Origin: Numida meleagris
Taxonomy: Eukaryota; Chordata; Aves; Galliformes; Numididae
Reading direction: 5' to 3'
Assembly: GCF_002078875.1 (NCBI RefSeq)
Contig: NC_034412.1
Span: forward strand, 13,206,995-13,270,994
Length of the DNA stretch: 64,000 nt
Of the stretch, positions 48,500-59,563 are shown piece by piece. The notes beneath the pieces are model-generated. The model did no database searches. It saw only the letters and a program-made list of their open reading frames with translations, and was not told where the DNA came from. A program made the position numbers and the translations under genes. How positions within the stretch are numbered: the first letter of the stretch is position 1; each line of letters opens with the position of its first letter.

Positions 48500-51400
48500 A
48501 TCCCAATCTTAAGTAAGGATAAAGCTTTGATTTTATTTTATCATAAATTGAAAGGATTCAATTCTTCTAAAAGTATTAAGAGTCACGTGGCTGAAGTTTA
48601 GATTTTTTTTTAAGGGAGGAAAGAAGAATGAAGATTTGACTTGGATATCATGTTCATAGCATAGTTTAGAAATGACAATGACCTCAATAAATATTGTGAG
48701 ACTGATTGATAGTTCTCCATTGAAGGTGAACAAAAGCAAAACAAAAAAAATTTGAAACTAACCTCATCTATCACACTTAAAACCAAAGTTCTCGGCTCTG
48801 CTCACCAAGTAAATAATTTGCAGGTGCTCAAAATTAAAGGAAAAGAAGCTCAGAACAGTGGAAGGAGGTCACTGTATACTGAGAATCTCAGTGATTATGG
48901 TATTCATATCAGGTTTGGATGCAAGTTTCAATTCCCTCTTCTATCTGAATCTACCTGAGTCCTATTTCTCATCAGGTAATATGGAATTTTTCTGTCTTAA
49001 ATGTTAGAGCAGTTGTGGTATAAAGTACTCAAAACACTTGAGTTAATTTCCCAAAGCTTCCCTTCCCCTGTTGCAAAGCAGTGCTGTAATTCTTCCTCAT
49101 CCCACAAGATAAGCTGAAGCATATTTGTGAAACAGTTACACACTATAACAATCTGCACCATACCTGAGCTTGAATGGAAACAAATAATTTTAGTGTCAGA
49201 TTTGGATAATAAACATTTTAATTTATTATCCTATAATGGGAAGTGGAAATGATAGGCATTTGAGTTATGTATTCTCTGTATCCTATCCATTTGCATACTG
49301 GTCACATCACATCAGAAAACCAGTATGTAATCATATGAATAAAAGGTTTATTGCAGAGGAGCAAAGGGAGAAGAATTTTGCTTGTATAAGCAGCTGGAAT
49401 TCTGTATTTCCCAGCTGTTTGTTTTGTCTCTTTTAATGTGAAGTATCTTAGAGTATACTGAACATCCTCAGAAAAATATTAAGAAAAGGGGTTATGCTGG
49501 CTATCACATATATTGCCAGCCAATTTGCACTGCATGTTAGTGGACCAAAGTTAGTATAGTTTCCTCTGCTTTAATTCCCCACTAAATAATTTTACCTAGA
49601 GCTTCTAAGTGTTTGTTTTTATGGAAAAACGTTATTCAAGAGGAAAACAAAAACCAGACTTTGTTTAGGAAGTATTTTCTAAAAGCAAATATACTATGGA
49701 AAATAATTACACCATGCAGTGGTTGATGACTCGTATTTCTGCGTGTGAAACTGTCATAGGAAGAACCAAAGGGTCATCAGAGGGAATCATGCTGAAGGTA
49801 TTGTTGGACTCCTTTAATGTAAGAAAAGACATCTGTGTCAAGAAAAGCTTTACTACAATAGCACCATTGTCCTCAGGAAGGAGGGTTTAGACACAAACGG
49901 TCTTGCTTCAGAATCACAAAACTTTGCCCTTGTTGGGAAAATGTTATGGCTCCTTAATGGTTTTTTAAACTTATTTGTTCTTTTGTTTCTACTGAGCAAA
50001 AAAATAAAGGCTAGTTCCAAGACTTACTATTTTATTAAGCTGTAAGTTTCTGAAGGCTGACTTTTAACTAAATGAAGACTTTTATGCATGTCCCAGCTGA
50101 AACCAGGACACTTACTGAATAGGGTTTGGGCTTAACAAGTTAATCTAGACAAAGCAAATTTTTTCTTTACTGATAGTTAAAGGAGTAAGTTTCCTTAATT
50201 TCAACATAACTGTACTGATAAAAAGATGCTTATACTTGTAGAGCTTATTGCTGTAATAGATGAGGATTAAATTATGTATTTTATCACTTTAACTGCTTTC
50301 ATATTGTGGGCTGCCTAGAGCTGAAATCTTATAGTAGAAAAAAATCACACTACTACAGAAAATAGCTAAATTATTTCAAAGTAGCCTTTGAGGGTATACA
50401 ACTGTGGTTGAATCCGAAGACCAAACATCTCTCTGATTTTTTTTTCCTTAAAAATATTGGAATATCTGTTACAGTCACAAAAAAAGTTGGGAGAAATGAC
50501 ACAAGACTTCTACCTCTTGTAGATAATGCCTTTAAACACAAGGATGAACAGTTTCATTTGTATGTACAAGCACAGTTCACTGAGTGGTTTTTGAATCTTT
50601 TCCTTCATGCGCAACACTAGATACTGGGGAAACTCTGTAATTAGTGTTTTCTATTATGGAAGATTTAAGCTGTAGGTATTGGACTTAGGTGCTTCAATTC
50701 TGCCAAAGACTTAGCACAACTGTTTATATCATTTTGGGGAAATTTGCTTCTAAATAGTATTTGTCATACTACGGGACTGGCTTTTCTCCCAGAGATGTAA
50801 GACAGAATTTTTAAATCAGCTTTCCCACTACAGCCACCCATAATAGACAAAGGGATCTGTGATTGCATATGAGAGAATAATTTTCATTAAAACTGTTTTA
50901 AAATACAGATAGAGAAACAGATTTTTTTCTGTATGTTCAACTGAAAAATTCTAGTGTTTCACAGCATAGTTGTTTCCAATTTGAGGACACATTTGCCTAC
51001 AGTGATGTTTTCTTTTTCATCTTTCTGATTTATTGTCATCATTCATTTGCTGTGAAGAAGTGCTACAAAGCAAAAGGTAGCTTTTTGTTTTTGACTTTTT
51101 TAAGTTAGCTGCCAAAATTTACCTACGTTTGTAGAATACCACTGACTTAGCTAGATTCCTTACATATACTACTATGCTTTTTAATCTTATGACTGGGAAG
51201 ATCAATAATTATATAGTTTTCAAGGCTTGTTTGTAAATGGGCTAAGATCATTAAGTGAAAAATGCCATCTGAATAAAATTTAATCCTAATATCAGCTTTT
51301 GCCATTCACAGTTATTTTAAATAGCCTTTACAAACAGTAACTAATACTGATTCCCTAGTACTCCTGTGTTATTTAAGGCATTTGAAAAGTGTCATAATGG

Positions 51401-54200
51401 CTGAGAACATAGTGGAACAGAGGTCTTATATTCGAATTTTAACTAACCAGTGCTTTCTGAATGAGTGAGAGCTTCAGCTGCAATCCATGTATAATTGCCA
51501 CTATATTACCGCTATACAATGTCTGAATCACTCACAGAGTATGAAGATATGATGATTGAGGCAAAGTAAGTATCTGAATCAAAATGTTTGCAAGTGAGTA
51601 TTATATGCATACATTATTGGGGAAAATGTACTAAGAGGTACAGGACATTAATAAGAATGCTTTTTGCTTTTAGTAATCTGATGATATTTTGGCATGTATA
51701 GACTACTCAGAAGGATGGCCAAGATACTCAGGATCATATACTGAGTATAGCAAAAGTGAACTCCTGAAGTAATGAAAAAAAGTATGTATTAATAGTTTCA
51801 ATCCAGTTACTTTTGCTACATTTTCTGAATGAAGAGGATGACTTTGTGATTGTCCAATGCATGCAATATTATTTTATTAGAAATATGGGTGCACAAAACC
51901 AGATTTATCTTAAATTAAACCAAATCTCATCTCCAGTACTTCTTCAGGAATGTTTTGCTGAATACAGTTCTGGAATAAAGGGTGATTGGAAAGATGAGAA
52001 GCAGCTGCACTAATAAAGGCCAGACAATGCAAAGAAACACAGTAAAGAATCAGTATGAGCTCAGTGTTGAAGTAAGGTCTCATTTGAAAAACTGCTGGCA
52101 GTGTGACCAGATGATCCGTTTGATTTTTTTTTCTGTGCTCAACTGTTGCTGTGTTTTTGTATGTAACCACATTTTCAGTAGTATCCAGCTCCCTCACAAA
52201 TTTTCCCACCTAACTGGAGTAAATTCTCTCCAAGTTTTGCTTTGCTTACTGGTCATATAGAACTATCATATTCTGTAGCGTTTACATTTACAGTACCGAT
52301 AATATGATAAATCAAGAGGGAAGGGAACTGGATAAACTAAAAAGTTACACTTCAGTTTTCTGAACAAGATACCAAGTGAAGGAAGAAAGCCTTCCTAGGG
52401 AAGATATTTAAAATATTAATTTGCATGTCAAAGATAGAGGTAAGATGAAATTTCTGTTGTAACTTAGTATGTTGGGCAATTTTAACAATATCATGCTCTT
52501 AATATAAATAATATTGTCTTAATCTGTCTTGACGTCATTTTTTATGAACAAGAGGTAGCACTCTTTATTTTCTGTTTCCATCTTAATAAGTGGCCTTTGT
52601 GTATTTGACAGAACAGTTATCATTCTCTCCCTTAGTTTCGCAACAGTAGAAGTCTGGTTTTACAGAAACTAAAAAGCTATGGAGCTTGACTAGAAAGTGA
52701 GAGGAGCCTTGCAAATCAGTAGAGAGATCTTCATCTTGGAAAATATGTGGAAGATAAATGGAACAATTTAAAAAATTATAATTAATTACAACAATTACAG
52801 TTGATGGGAATTGTAACCAGAGAAAATGCTTTATGGCTGTTATGCAAGCATATGAAAAGTACAGCTAAAAGTAAAAGAAATATTGAATGCAAGATGATCT
52901 CTACATATATGTAAATAAAACACTATGCAAAATCAACTCTGAAGCTGAGAGACCAGCCTCGTTGCCAGTGCCCAAATAACAAACGTTCTGTCACAGCTTT
53001 CTTGCCTAAAATCCCCAGACAGACTGGAACAGGATTAGTGGGATCACAACTGGTTATCCTTCTCTAATCCATTCCAGCCAGGAGATCTGCCTTTCTATCT
53101 CCTGTTCTGATACATGACTGCCAATGAAATCCTGTGGGCTAAGGCCACTTAAGGCCACTAAGCCCACAGTAGTGAGCTAAGTGTCAGTTTACAACCACCA
53201 GTTATCTGTGTATTTCAAAATCTGTTCTTCTGCTGCTTAGGACAGTTTTCATATGAAATCAGTTTATTTGCTGGTTTTTATTGATCCTGTCTGCACTTTT
53301 CCTGAGGTCAAACTCTGGTTTTACTCTTGCTTATTTGGTGTGGATGATAATTTATCTACATGGGTCACGTTGTCTTTAGAGACTGAAATTACAGTCCACA
53401 TAATCTATATATCTAGTACATTACAGCTATTGCTCTTAGCCAAAAAATAGCTTCAAAAATGATTTCTGCTTGTTGGAATACACTATCCTACTGAGAAGTC
53501 AGCATCTTTTTTTTTTTTCCCTCTCCTTGTTTTGTAGCCTATTTTATTGCCTAATCAAAACACAGCACTTATCATGATGAATATATGTTGAGTTGAGTAG
53601 AATTTGAGTTTCAGCCTCCCAAGAGGCTTGTGATATTTCTGGTTATATGTCACTGTCTCCAGTCATTGTATCAACACAGGAAAATCTTTCCCTTGTCAGC
53701 ACCAGTGAATTCAGTACACACCGTGATATAGCATAATAATGAACAGTTCAACACACTGAAACAATCATGCGTGAACCAACCTTTACAAACCAATCTCAAT
53801 TAAAAGAAAGCTGAAATGCTCGCGTGCATTTTTTCTGAGAAGACAAATGCCAGTGTTTTTGGGGAAATTACAGCTCTGAAGGAAAGAACGGTTTGTGCCT
53901 GTAAGTTTTCAAAGTACTGTTTATCTAATGGTTTTAACCAGTTCTGGGTTAAGAAATAAGATACAAATTCTTCAGGAATTCTGAGAAAATAACACTACTG
54001 ATATACAGACTTTTAATCCTAACTGAGAAACGTCAGGATCATAAAGTTCCAAGTTTATTCTTACAAGTTTAATTTTAATGTTCATTTTCAGCTTGAACTC
54101 CTGCTGTGAGGGTTTCTGTTGTTTTTTTTTCCTATATCATTAAATCACATAACAGTCTAGATAGCAAGATATAACTTAAAGATGCCAATTGTAAAGATGA
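48500..54200. other. 5' flanking DNA without recognised features
   Basis: AT-rich, apparently unique sequence. I see no exon, RNA gene or repeat other than a short hairpin at 53132-53169 (CTGTGGGCT...AGCCCACAG enclosing two copies of AAGGCCACT) and a T-run near 53505. Open frames are under 100 codons with no recognisable domain. Confidence 0.7.
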
Positions 54201-54206
54201 TTTTTA

Positions 54207-54305
54207 AATCACAGAATCATAGGGGTTGGAAGGGACCTCTGCACATCATTTAGTCCAACTCCTGCTCTGCTAAAGCAGATTCCCTAGAGTAGGCTGCACA
54301 GAAAA
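54207..54305 (-). repeat. CR1 LINE 3' end, minus orientation
   Basis: AATCACAGAATCATAGGGGT, then TTGGAAGGGACCTCTGCACA and a TAAAGCAGATTCCCTAGAG stretch, are the complement of the 3' end of a CR1 subfamily. It may be the 3' end of the same old element whose RT region lies at about 54600-55840. Confidence 0.85.
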
Positions 54306-54599
54306 GCATCTAAATGGATTCTGAATATCAAATGATAGTTTACTAATGGAAGACTAAAAAGGAGAGAGAGGTGCACTGTGACTTGTAATGTTAATCCACT
54401 GAAATCTCAAAAGAATTGATTTGATTCCTATCTCAGAAAGTCCTTTTGTGAAAAGATTGTAGGAAGCAGGTAAACCCGACACAGGAAAAAATATCTATCC
54501 ACCAAATAATGTATTGGAAAGATGCTCTGTTTAGTAGCTAGTTGTACACTCTTAGAATAATTTCGAATAATAACGGACTACTGCTGTCATGAGGTTACT

Positions 54600-55840
54600 G
54601 GAGGCCCATTCCACCAATCTGAGATTCCTCTGAACAGCAGCCCAACCTTTCAAGCATATGGGCTGCTTCCCCTCTATTTAGTTTGTCCACAAATTTCATG
54701 GCAGTGAGCTCTGTCTCATCACCCAAGCAAGACATTAAACAGTACTAGTTGTGATATCGGTAGTAATTCTTTGATACAGTGATTTTATTCTATGATTCTA
54801 TTCCAGTTAGCCAAGACAGGACTTTGCACTACTGATTACAGTTCTAAGCCTGATGGTCCAGCCAGTTTTCCACCCACTTTATCAAATCCGCTTCTTCAGT
54901 TCGTATCTCACCAATTAGTATACAGTATTGCTACTGGATGCCATAATCCAAGTCTTACAAAATCCACTGCTCTCCCCTTATCCACAAAAACAAACATCTC
55001 ATCATAGAAGGTGATCAGGTTGTTTAGGTGTGATGTAGCCTTGATAAAGCTATGCTGGCTGTTCCCCAATCATCTCCTTTGTGTGCTTGGAAATAGCTTG
55101 AAGGACAGTTTATTTCATAACTTTCCCAGAGACTGAGGTCAGGCTGACCATTTTAGTATTCTGGAATCTCCTGTTGAAGACTGGTGTGACATTTGCCTTT
55201 TTTCAGACACTGGGAATCTCCCATAGCCCCTGTAACCTTTCAAAGCTGATAGCCAGAGGCTTCGCAATGATAGCACGAAACTTTCTCAGCACCTTTGCAT
55301 GTGTCCTATGCAGAACTAGGGACTTGTGCATATCCAATTGGTTCAAGACTATTTCCCTATAAAACAGGCAATGCTTCAGTCCCACAGGCTCTGCTGCTAT
55401 GCTGGGAGGTGTGAAGGCAAACCTTACCAGTAAAAGTGGGCTAAAATGTCGTTGAGTACCTTCACCTTTTTCACGTTCTTTGTCACTAGCTTCTCTGTCC
55501 CACTGAGCAGTGGGTCTACCTTTGAAATAGTGTCTTTTGCTGCCAATGTACAATATCCATAGCAAGTTTCATCTCCAACTGTTTCAGCTTTCCTGAGCAT
55601 TTCTCTGTGTGCTCAAGCAATGTCTTTATATTCCTCCTGGACTGCCTGTTCCTGCACGCCTGCTATGTGCTTCCCTTTCACATTTGAGCTCAGCCATGTG
55701 CTCATTCTTCATCCACACTTGCTTGAGTTTCTTTCTCTTGGGAGATTTTTGTGCTTTTAAGGAAGCTGTCTTTGAAGATCAACCAGCTCTCTCCTGGCCT
55801 GGCCTGTTGATCTTTGTAAAACCTCTCCTTCCGTAAAAAA
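54600..55840 (-). repeat. Old CR1-like LINE ORF2 fragment, minus orientation
   Basis: On the complement, fragments of a LINE reverse transcriptase are readable with frameshifts between them: V-S-L-T-S-V-S-G-K-V-M-K (near 55110-55145; the CR1 motif is R-P-V-S-L-T-S-V-P-G-K-V-M-E) and, upstream, I-I-A-K-P-L-A-I-S-F-E-R then G-L-W-E-I-P (about 55210-55275). The plus strand AGCCAGTTTTCCACCCACTT and TCATAGAAGGTGATCAGGTT are complements of further conserved RT stretches. The copy is heavily decayed. A short plus-orientation ATTCTATGATTCTATTCC at about 54787-54804 may be a separate tiny CR1 tail. Confidence 0.75.
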
Positions 55841-56390
55841 CAGTGAGTTCTTGAATATCACACGACTGATTAAATTGTGTTGGGAAAACAGCAACAATAG
55901 AAATGCAGAAAAATTCATACTTCCTCATGTCTGCAAGTATCCTGATTATGGTAAATAGTTAAATCTTAAAAACCAGACGGTAATGCTGCCTGACAAAGTA
56001 TATTGCTGTGGTGCTTTTCAGTTTTTCTAGATATTTATTTGAAAATATGCAATTTAGAGACTTGCTTCAGATAAAAATTATAGTATTGTGTGTCATAGCA
56101 AAATGTTAAAAGGAAAGAGAAAAATACTCAATTTAGGTGGTTAATACAGTACAAGGACTATTCTTTCTCATGAATTGAATTGGAAAGAATATTCCACTAG
56201 AGGACTCTCTTCACACATAAAAAGAAAACCCGACTTCTAGCAGTACTAGATCTTTTGTCAATTCTGCAGGTTGTAGAAGGATTTTGGTATAAGTTAAGAA
56301 ACGTATTGTGGTGCATCATTATACTCAGTAAGACCTTGTTTGGATTATATAATTAATCTTGTGACTTCATTTTCAGAGGAAGCATTCTGA
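55841..56390. other. Unique flanking sequence
   Basis: AT-rich; nothing recognisable between the old LINE fragment and the solo LTR. Confidence 0.6.
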
Positions 56391-56395
56391 TCCAC

Positions 56396-57185
56396 TGTCC
56401 TAGTTTTGACTGGAGTAGCATTAATTTTTGTCAGAGTAGCTGTTATTTGGATTTATGGTGAGAATTATGTTAATGGCACACTGATGTTTCAGTTGCTGCT
56501 GAGCAGTGTTCACATGAAGTTGCAGATTTTTCTGCTTCTTGTGCTGCCCTGCCAGCAAGGAGGCTGGGGGTGCACAAGAAAGGGAAGGGAAACAACCAGG
56601 ACAGCTGACCCACACTAGCTAAAGGAATATTCCATACATTGTGGTGTCAGACTGAGAAATAAAACTTGAGGGGAGTAGACCAGGGAGAGGAGGGAAGGGC
56701 TGATGTTGCTCAGGGACTGTCTGGGCATCGCTCAGTGGGGGGTGGTGAGCAATTGCATCACTTATTTTGTACGTATGCTATTATTATGCGCCAGGGGAGA
56801 TTTAGGCTGGACATTAGGAAATTCTACTTTTCTGAAAGAGTGGTCAGGCGCTGGAATGGGCTGCCCAGGGAGGTGGTTGAGTCACCGTCCCTGGAGGTTT
56901 TCAAGAAAAATTTAGATATAGTGTTGAGAGACATGGTTTAGTGGGGTTATTTGTGGTAGGTGGATGACTGGGCTGGATGATCTTGTAGGTCTTTTCCAAC
57001 CTAGCTGATTCTATGATTCTACTGTTTTTATTATAATTTTACCTTCCTTTTCTGTCCTATAAAGCTATCTTTTTCTTAACACGAGTTCTACTTTTTTCCA
57101 TTTTTCTCTTCCCCTATCACTTTTGGCAGGTGAAAGGAGCAGTGCCTGTGTGGTGCTTAGCTGCCTCCCAGGTTACAGCAGAACA
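56396..57185 (+). mobile_element. Solo ERVL-type LTR with 5-bp target duplication TCCAC
   Basis: The LTR starts TGTCCTAGTTTTGACTGG and ends GGTTACAGCAGAACA. It is flanked by TCCAC on both sides (56391-56395 and 57186-57190). Inside, in the expected order, are CTGATGTTTCAGTTGCTGCT, GCCAGCAAGGAGGCTGGGGG, ACAACCAGGACAGCTGACCC, CTGTCTGGGCATCGCTCAGT, GTGAGCAATTGCATCACTT and, after a CR1 insertion, CCTTCCTTTTCTGTCCTAT and GTGTGGTGCTTAGCTGCC. I recognise this as an avian ERVL-like LTR family. No internal retroviral genes remain, so it is a recombined solo LTR; without the CR1 it is about 560 bp. Confidence 0.9.
56790..57020 (+). repeat. CR1 LINE 3' fragment inserted into the LTR, plus orientation
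   Basis: The plus strand encodes [10 protein letters not shown], then [21 protein letters not shown] and a stop. This is followed by the 3' UTR (GGCTGGATGATCTTGTAGGT) and the tail GATTCTATGATTCT ending at 57020. It interrupts the T/A-rich part of the LTR, and the LTR resumes at once. The open frame is the end of CR1 ORF2, not a host gene; this copy is fairly well preserved, hence comparatively young. Confidence 0.9.
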
Positions 57186-58074
57186 TCCACCTGAATTATT
57201 TTTGGCCACTGAACACAAAAATTTTGGATAAATCTTGCTTAAATAAAAAATCCCATCCAAATTCCTATCTCCCTGACATTAGTAGGACTCACATTAGGCT
57301 ACAGTGGTTATTTTACAGTTTCTGCCAGTATCATTGAAGCTTTTTTTGGGGAGTGGGGTGGGGGGATTATGTTTACATAAGAAGGTCTTTCTTATCTGGA
57401 GATAACTCTAACATCTTCCTACCTGATAGCCTAAAAACATATTTTACTAAAATAGACCTATGATGAGCAATGCTGTTTACATCTCTGCCAGTATCCAAAC
57501 AGCATCTGTTCCTTTTTTTCACTTGAGAACTGTTTAAAAACTTGTAATTAAGAAACATTATGAACATTTAACCATTGTTTCTTTAGAATTATAGCAGCAC
57601 TTCAAGAACACTGGTTGTGTTCACAATATTGAATGAAATTGTTTGAATGTTTAAAAAGGGAAGTGCATAAGAAGTGCAGGTAGGTGCTTTTGAGAATCTC
57701 AGTGGGCTTAAACTGCTTTTGTAGACAAGGCTTAGCTCTTCTCTCCCGTAGTATGCAATCCATGTTTAAAAGAAAGATGTCCAAAATGTAACTAATTTAC
57801 ACCTGGATATATCTGCTAGGAATGCTCTGTTTTTTTCCCTAATCTAAGGGAAAGCCTGAACTGCTTCCTCCCTGATGTCCAATCCAACCTTTGTCTGTGC
57901 TCTCTCTTCCTTTGCCATTGTCTCTGTAGGTTCCAGACAATCATTCCTCATCACTCTGAGTGATTTAGCCTTCTCTTGCTTTTGGTTCCAACCTTCTTAT
58001 TCACAGACCTCTTTTTTTTTTTTTTCCCAACTGACAGTTTTCAAACATTTTTCTCTTGTTCTCTGGAAACTCTA

Positions 58075-58146
58075 GTTGCTATAGTGACACCTGATGATTA
58101 CAGAGACAGTGACTACCTTTGTTAGAGCCTCAGTTGCTATAGCAAT
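58075..58146. promoter_or_regulatory. Pair of RFX X-box-like palindromes
   Basis: GTTGCTATAGTGAC (58075-58088) and GTTGCTATAGCAAT (58133-58146) both resemble the RFX X-box GTTGCCATGGCAAC, and both are preceded by CT(A/C)AGTTGC-type flanks. They are 58 bp apart, about 12 kb upstream of SLC9A9 exon 1. Motif matches alone are weak evidence of function. Confidence 0.25.
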
Positions 58147-59520
58147 GACTGTTGGCAATGGGTTCAATGAAATCTGCTACACGGTTCATGCCCTTTCACA
58201 CAGCAATACAGCTTGTAAAAGCTTCTTTTAATTGTTATCCTCAGTAATGAGATTGTGAGCCAAATTCTGTTCTAATTGAAGTCAGTGGGAGTTTTGCCAT
58301 TAACTTCAGTGAGACCACAGTTTGGTTCTAAGCTTCCATGTGCATAAATAACAAAAGGAATCTACTTCCTGCGAAGGGATAAATGTGATTTGGTTTTACT
58401 CTATTGGTAGCATCTGAACGCTGTACCAAAGCTTCGTTACCAGTGACTGTACTTCAATGAAGACTGAATTAAATAATAATCTATTTCAAAGGATACAAAA
58501 ATGGTTGATTCTGAGATTTAAAAAAATCATAATTCTTGGGAGGGGTGCTATTCTTTAGATGAGAGGTTGAGAGGAATCACAAAACTTAAATGACATGTTT
58601 ATAACTCTTAGACTGTGTGTTTTTCTTCAAGGAGAAATGTTCACCTACTGCTGCTTTGTGGAAATAGTGACAAGAAAGTACACTTTTTCAAGGAAACATC
58701 TTCACATCACAGAAGGGGTATCCCTACTGAAAAGGCAGATAAAATGAATTTCTTCCCAAAGACCATTATTTCTTTGTAGTCTCTCTTAATTTTTTTAGCA
58801 TGATAGGAATGACCACTGAAGAATGTCTAAAAGCCAGTTTTGCCTTTGAGCTACTTTTGTTTAAGGTATCCTGGAGATAATTTTAAAGTTGTGGGAATTA
58901 AATTCAAGTACAAATTGAGATTAGAAAATGATATACCTAATGTGTCCTTGTGCTTAACGTTTGTTTTGTAGGCTATACCAAAATTATCATGTTATGACCG
59001 TTGTAGTTACTGGTTCCTTTATCTGGTGGCCTTTTCAGGAACTCATTATTTTTCTCCTGTTTATCCACTGTTTTTATGAAGCTATGAGAAGATCTGCTCT
59101 GATTATACCTCAGAAGACCAGAAGTTCTTCCAATTGAAATCCTCAATAAGGTCTAAGTTATAGGCAAGATTATGAAATCACTGATTTCCTACATGGTCAG
59201 AATAAAATCTCCAACATGCCCACTTCAGTAGCGTCTGCAAAATTAACTGAACAAAACCATAACTTTGGATTTTGAAGGATGTCCTTTCACAAATTTCTAC
59301 CACAAACCTTGTGTTTGAATTCAGTGACAGAATAATGACTACAGAATGGACAAAACATGTATGGAATGACAAAAAGATGTCTTTTTAGTATGAAAATGTG
59401 CTCTTTTTAAGGAGTCAGGAATACATGAAAAAATCATGAAAGTAACTGAAATAACTGCCATAGATCCATTTCTAAAAATCTAGGCCAAAATGATTATACT
59501 GGAGTATTTAATTTGCTAAG

Positions 59521-59563
59521 GCAAAAAAAAAGAAGGAAAAAAAAGGAAAAAAAAAGAAAAAAG
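59521..59563. repeat. A/G-rich low-complexity tract
   Basis: Runs of A broken by G and GG over about 43 bp. Low complexity only. Confidence 0.85.

Noticed and set aside
56666..56941. 91-codon open frame with a convincing protein-like C-terminus
   Set aside because: The conserved part is the end of CR1 ORF2 and the N-terminal part is LTR sequence. It is a repeat fusion, not a host gene.
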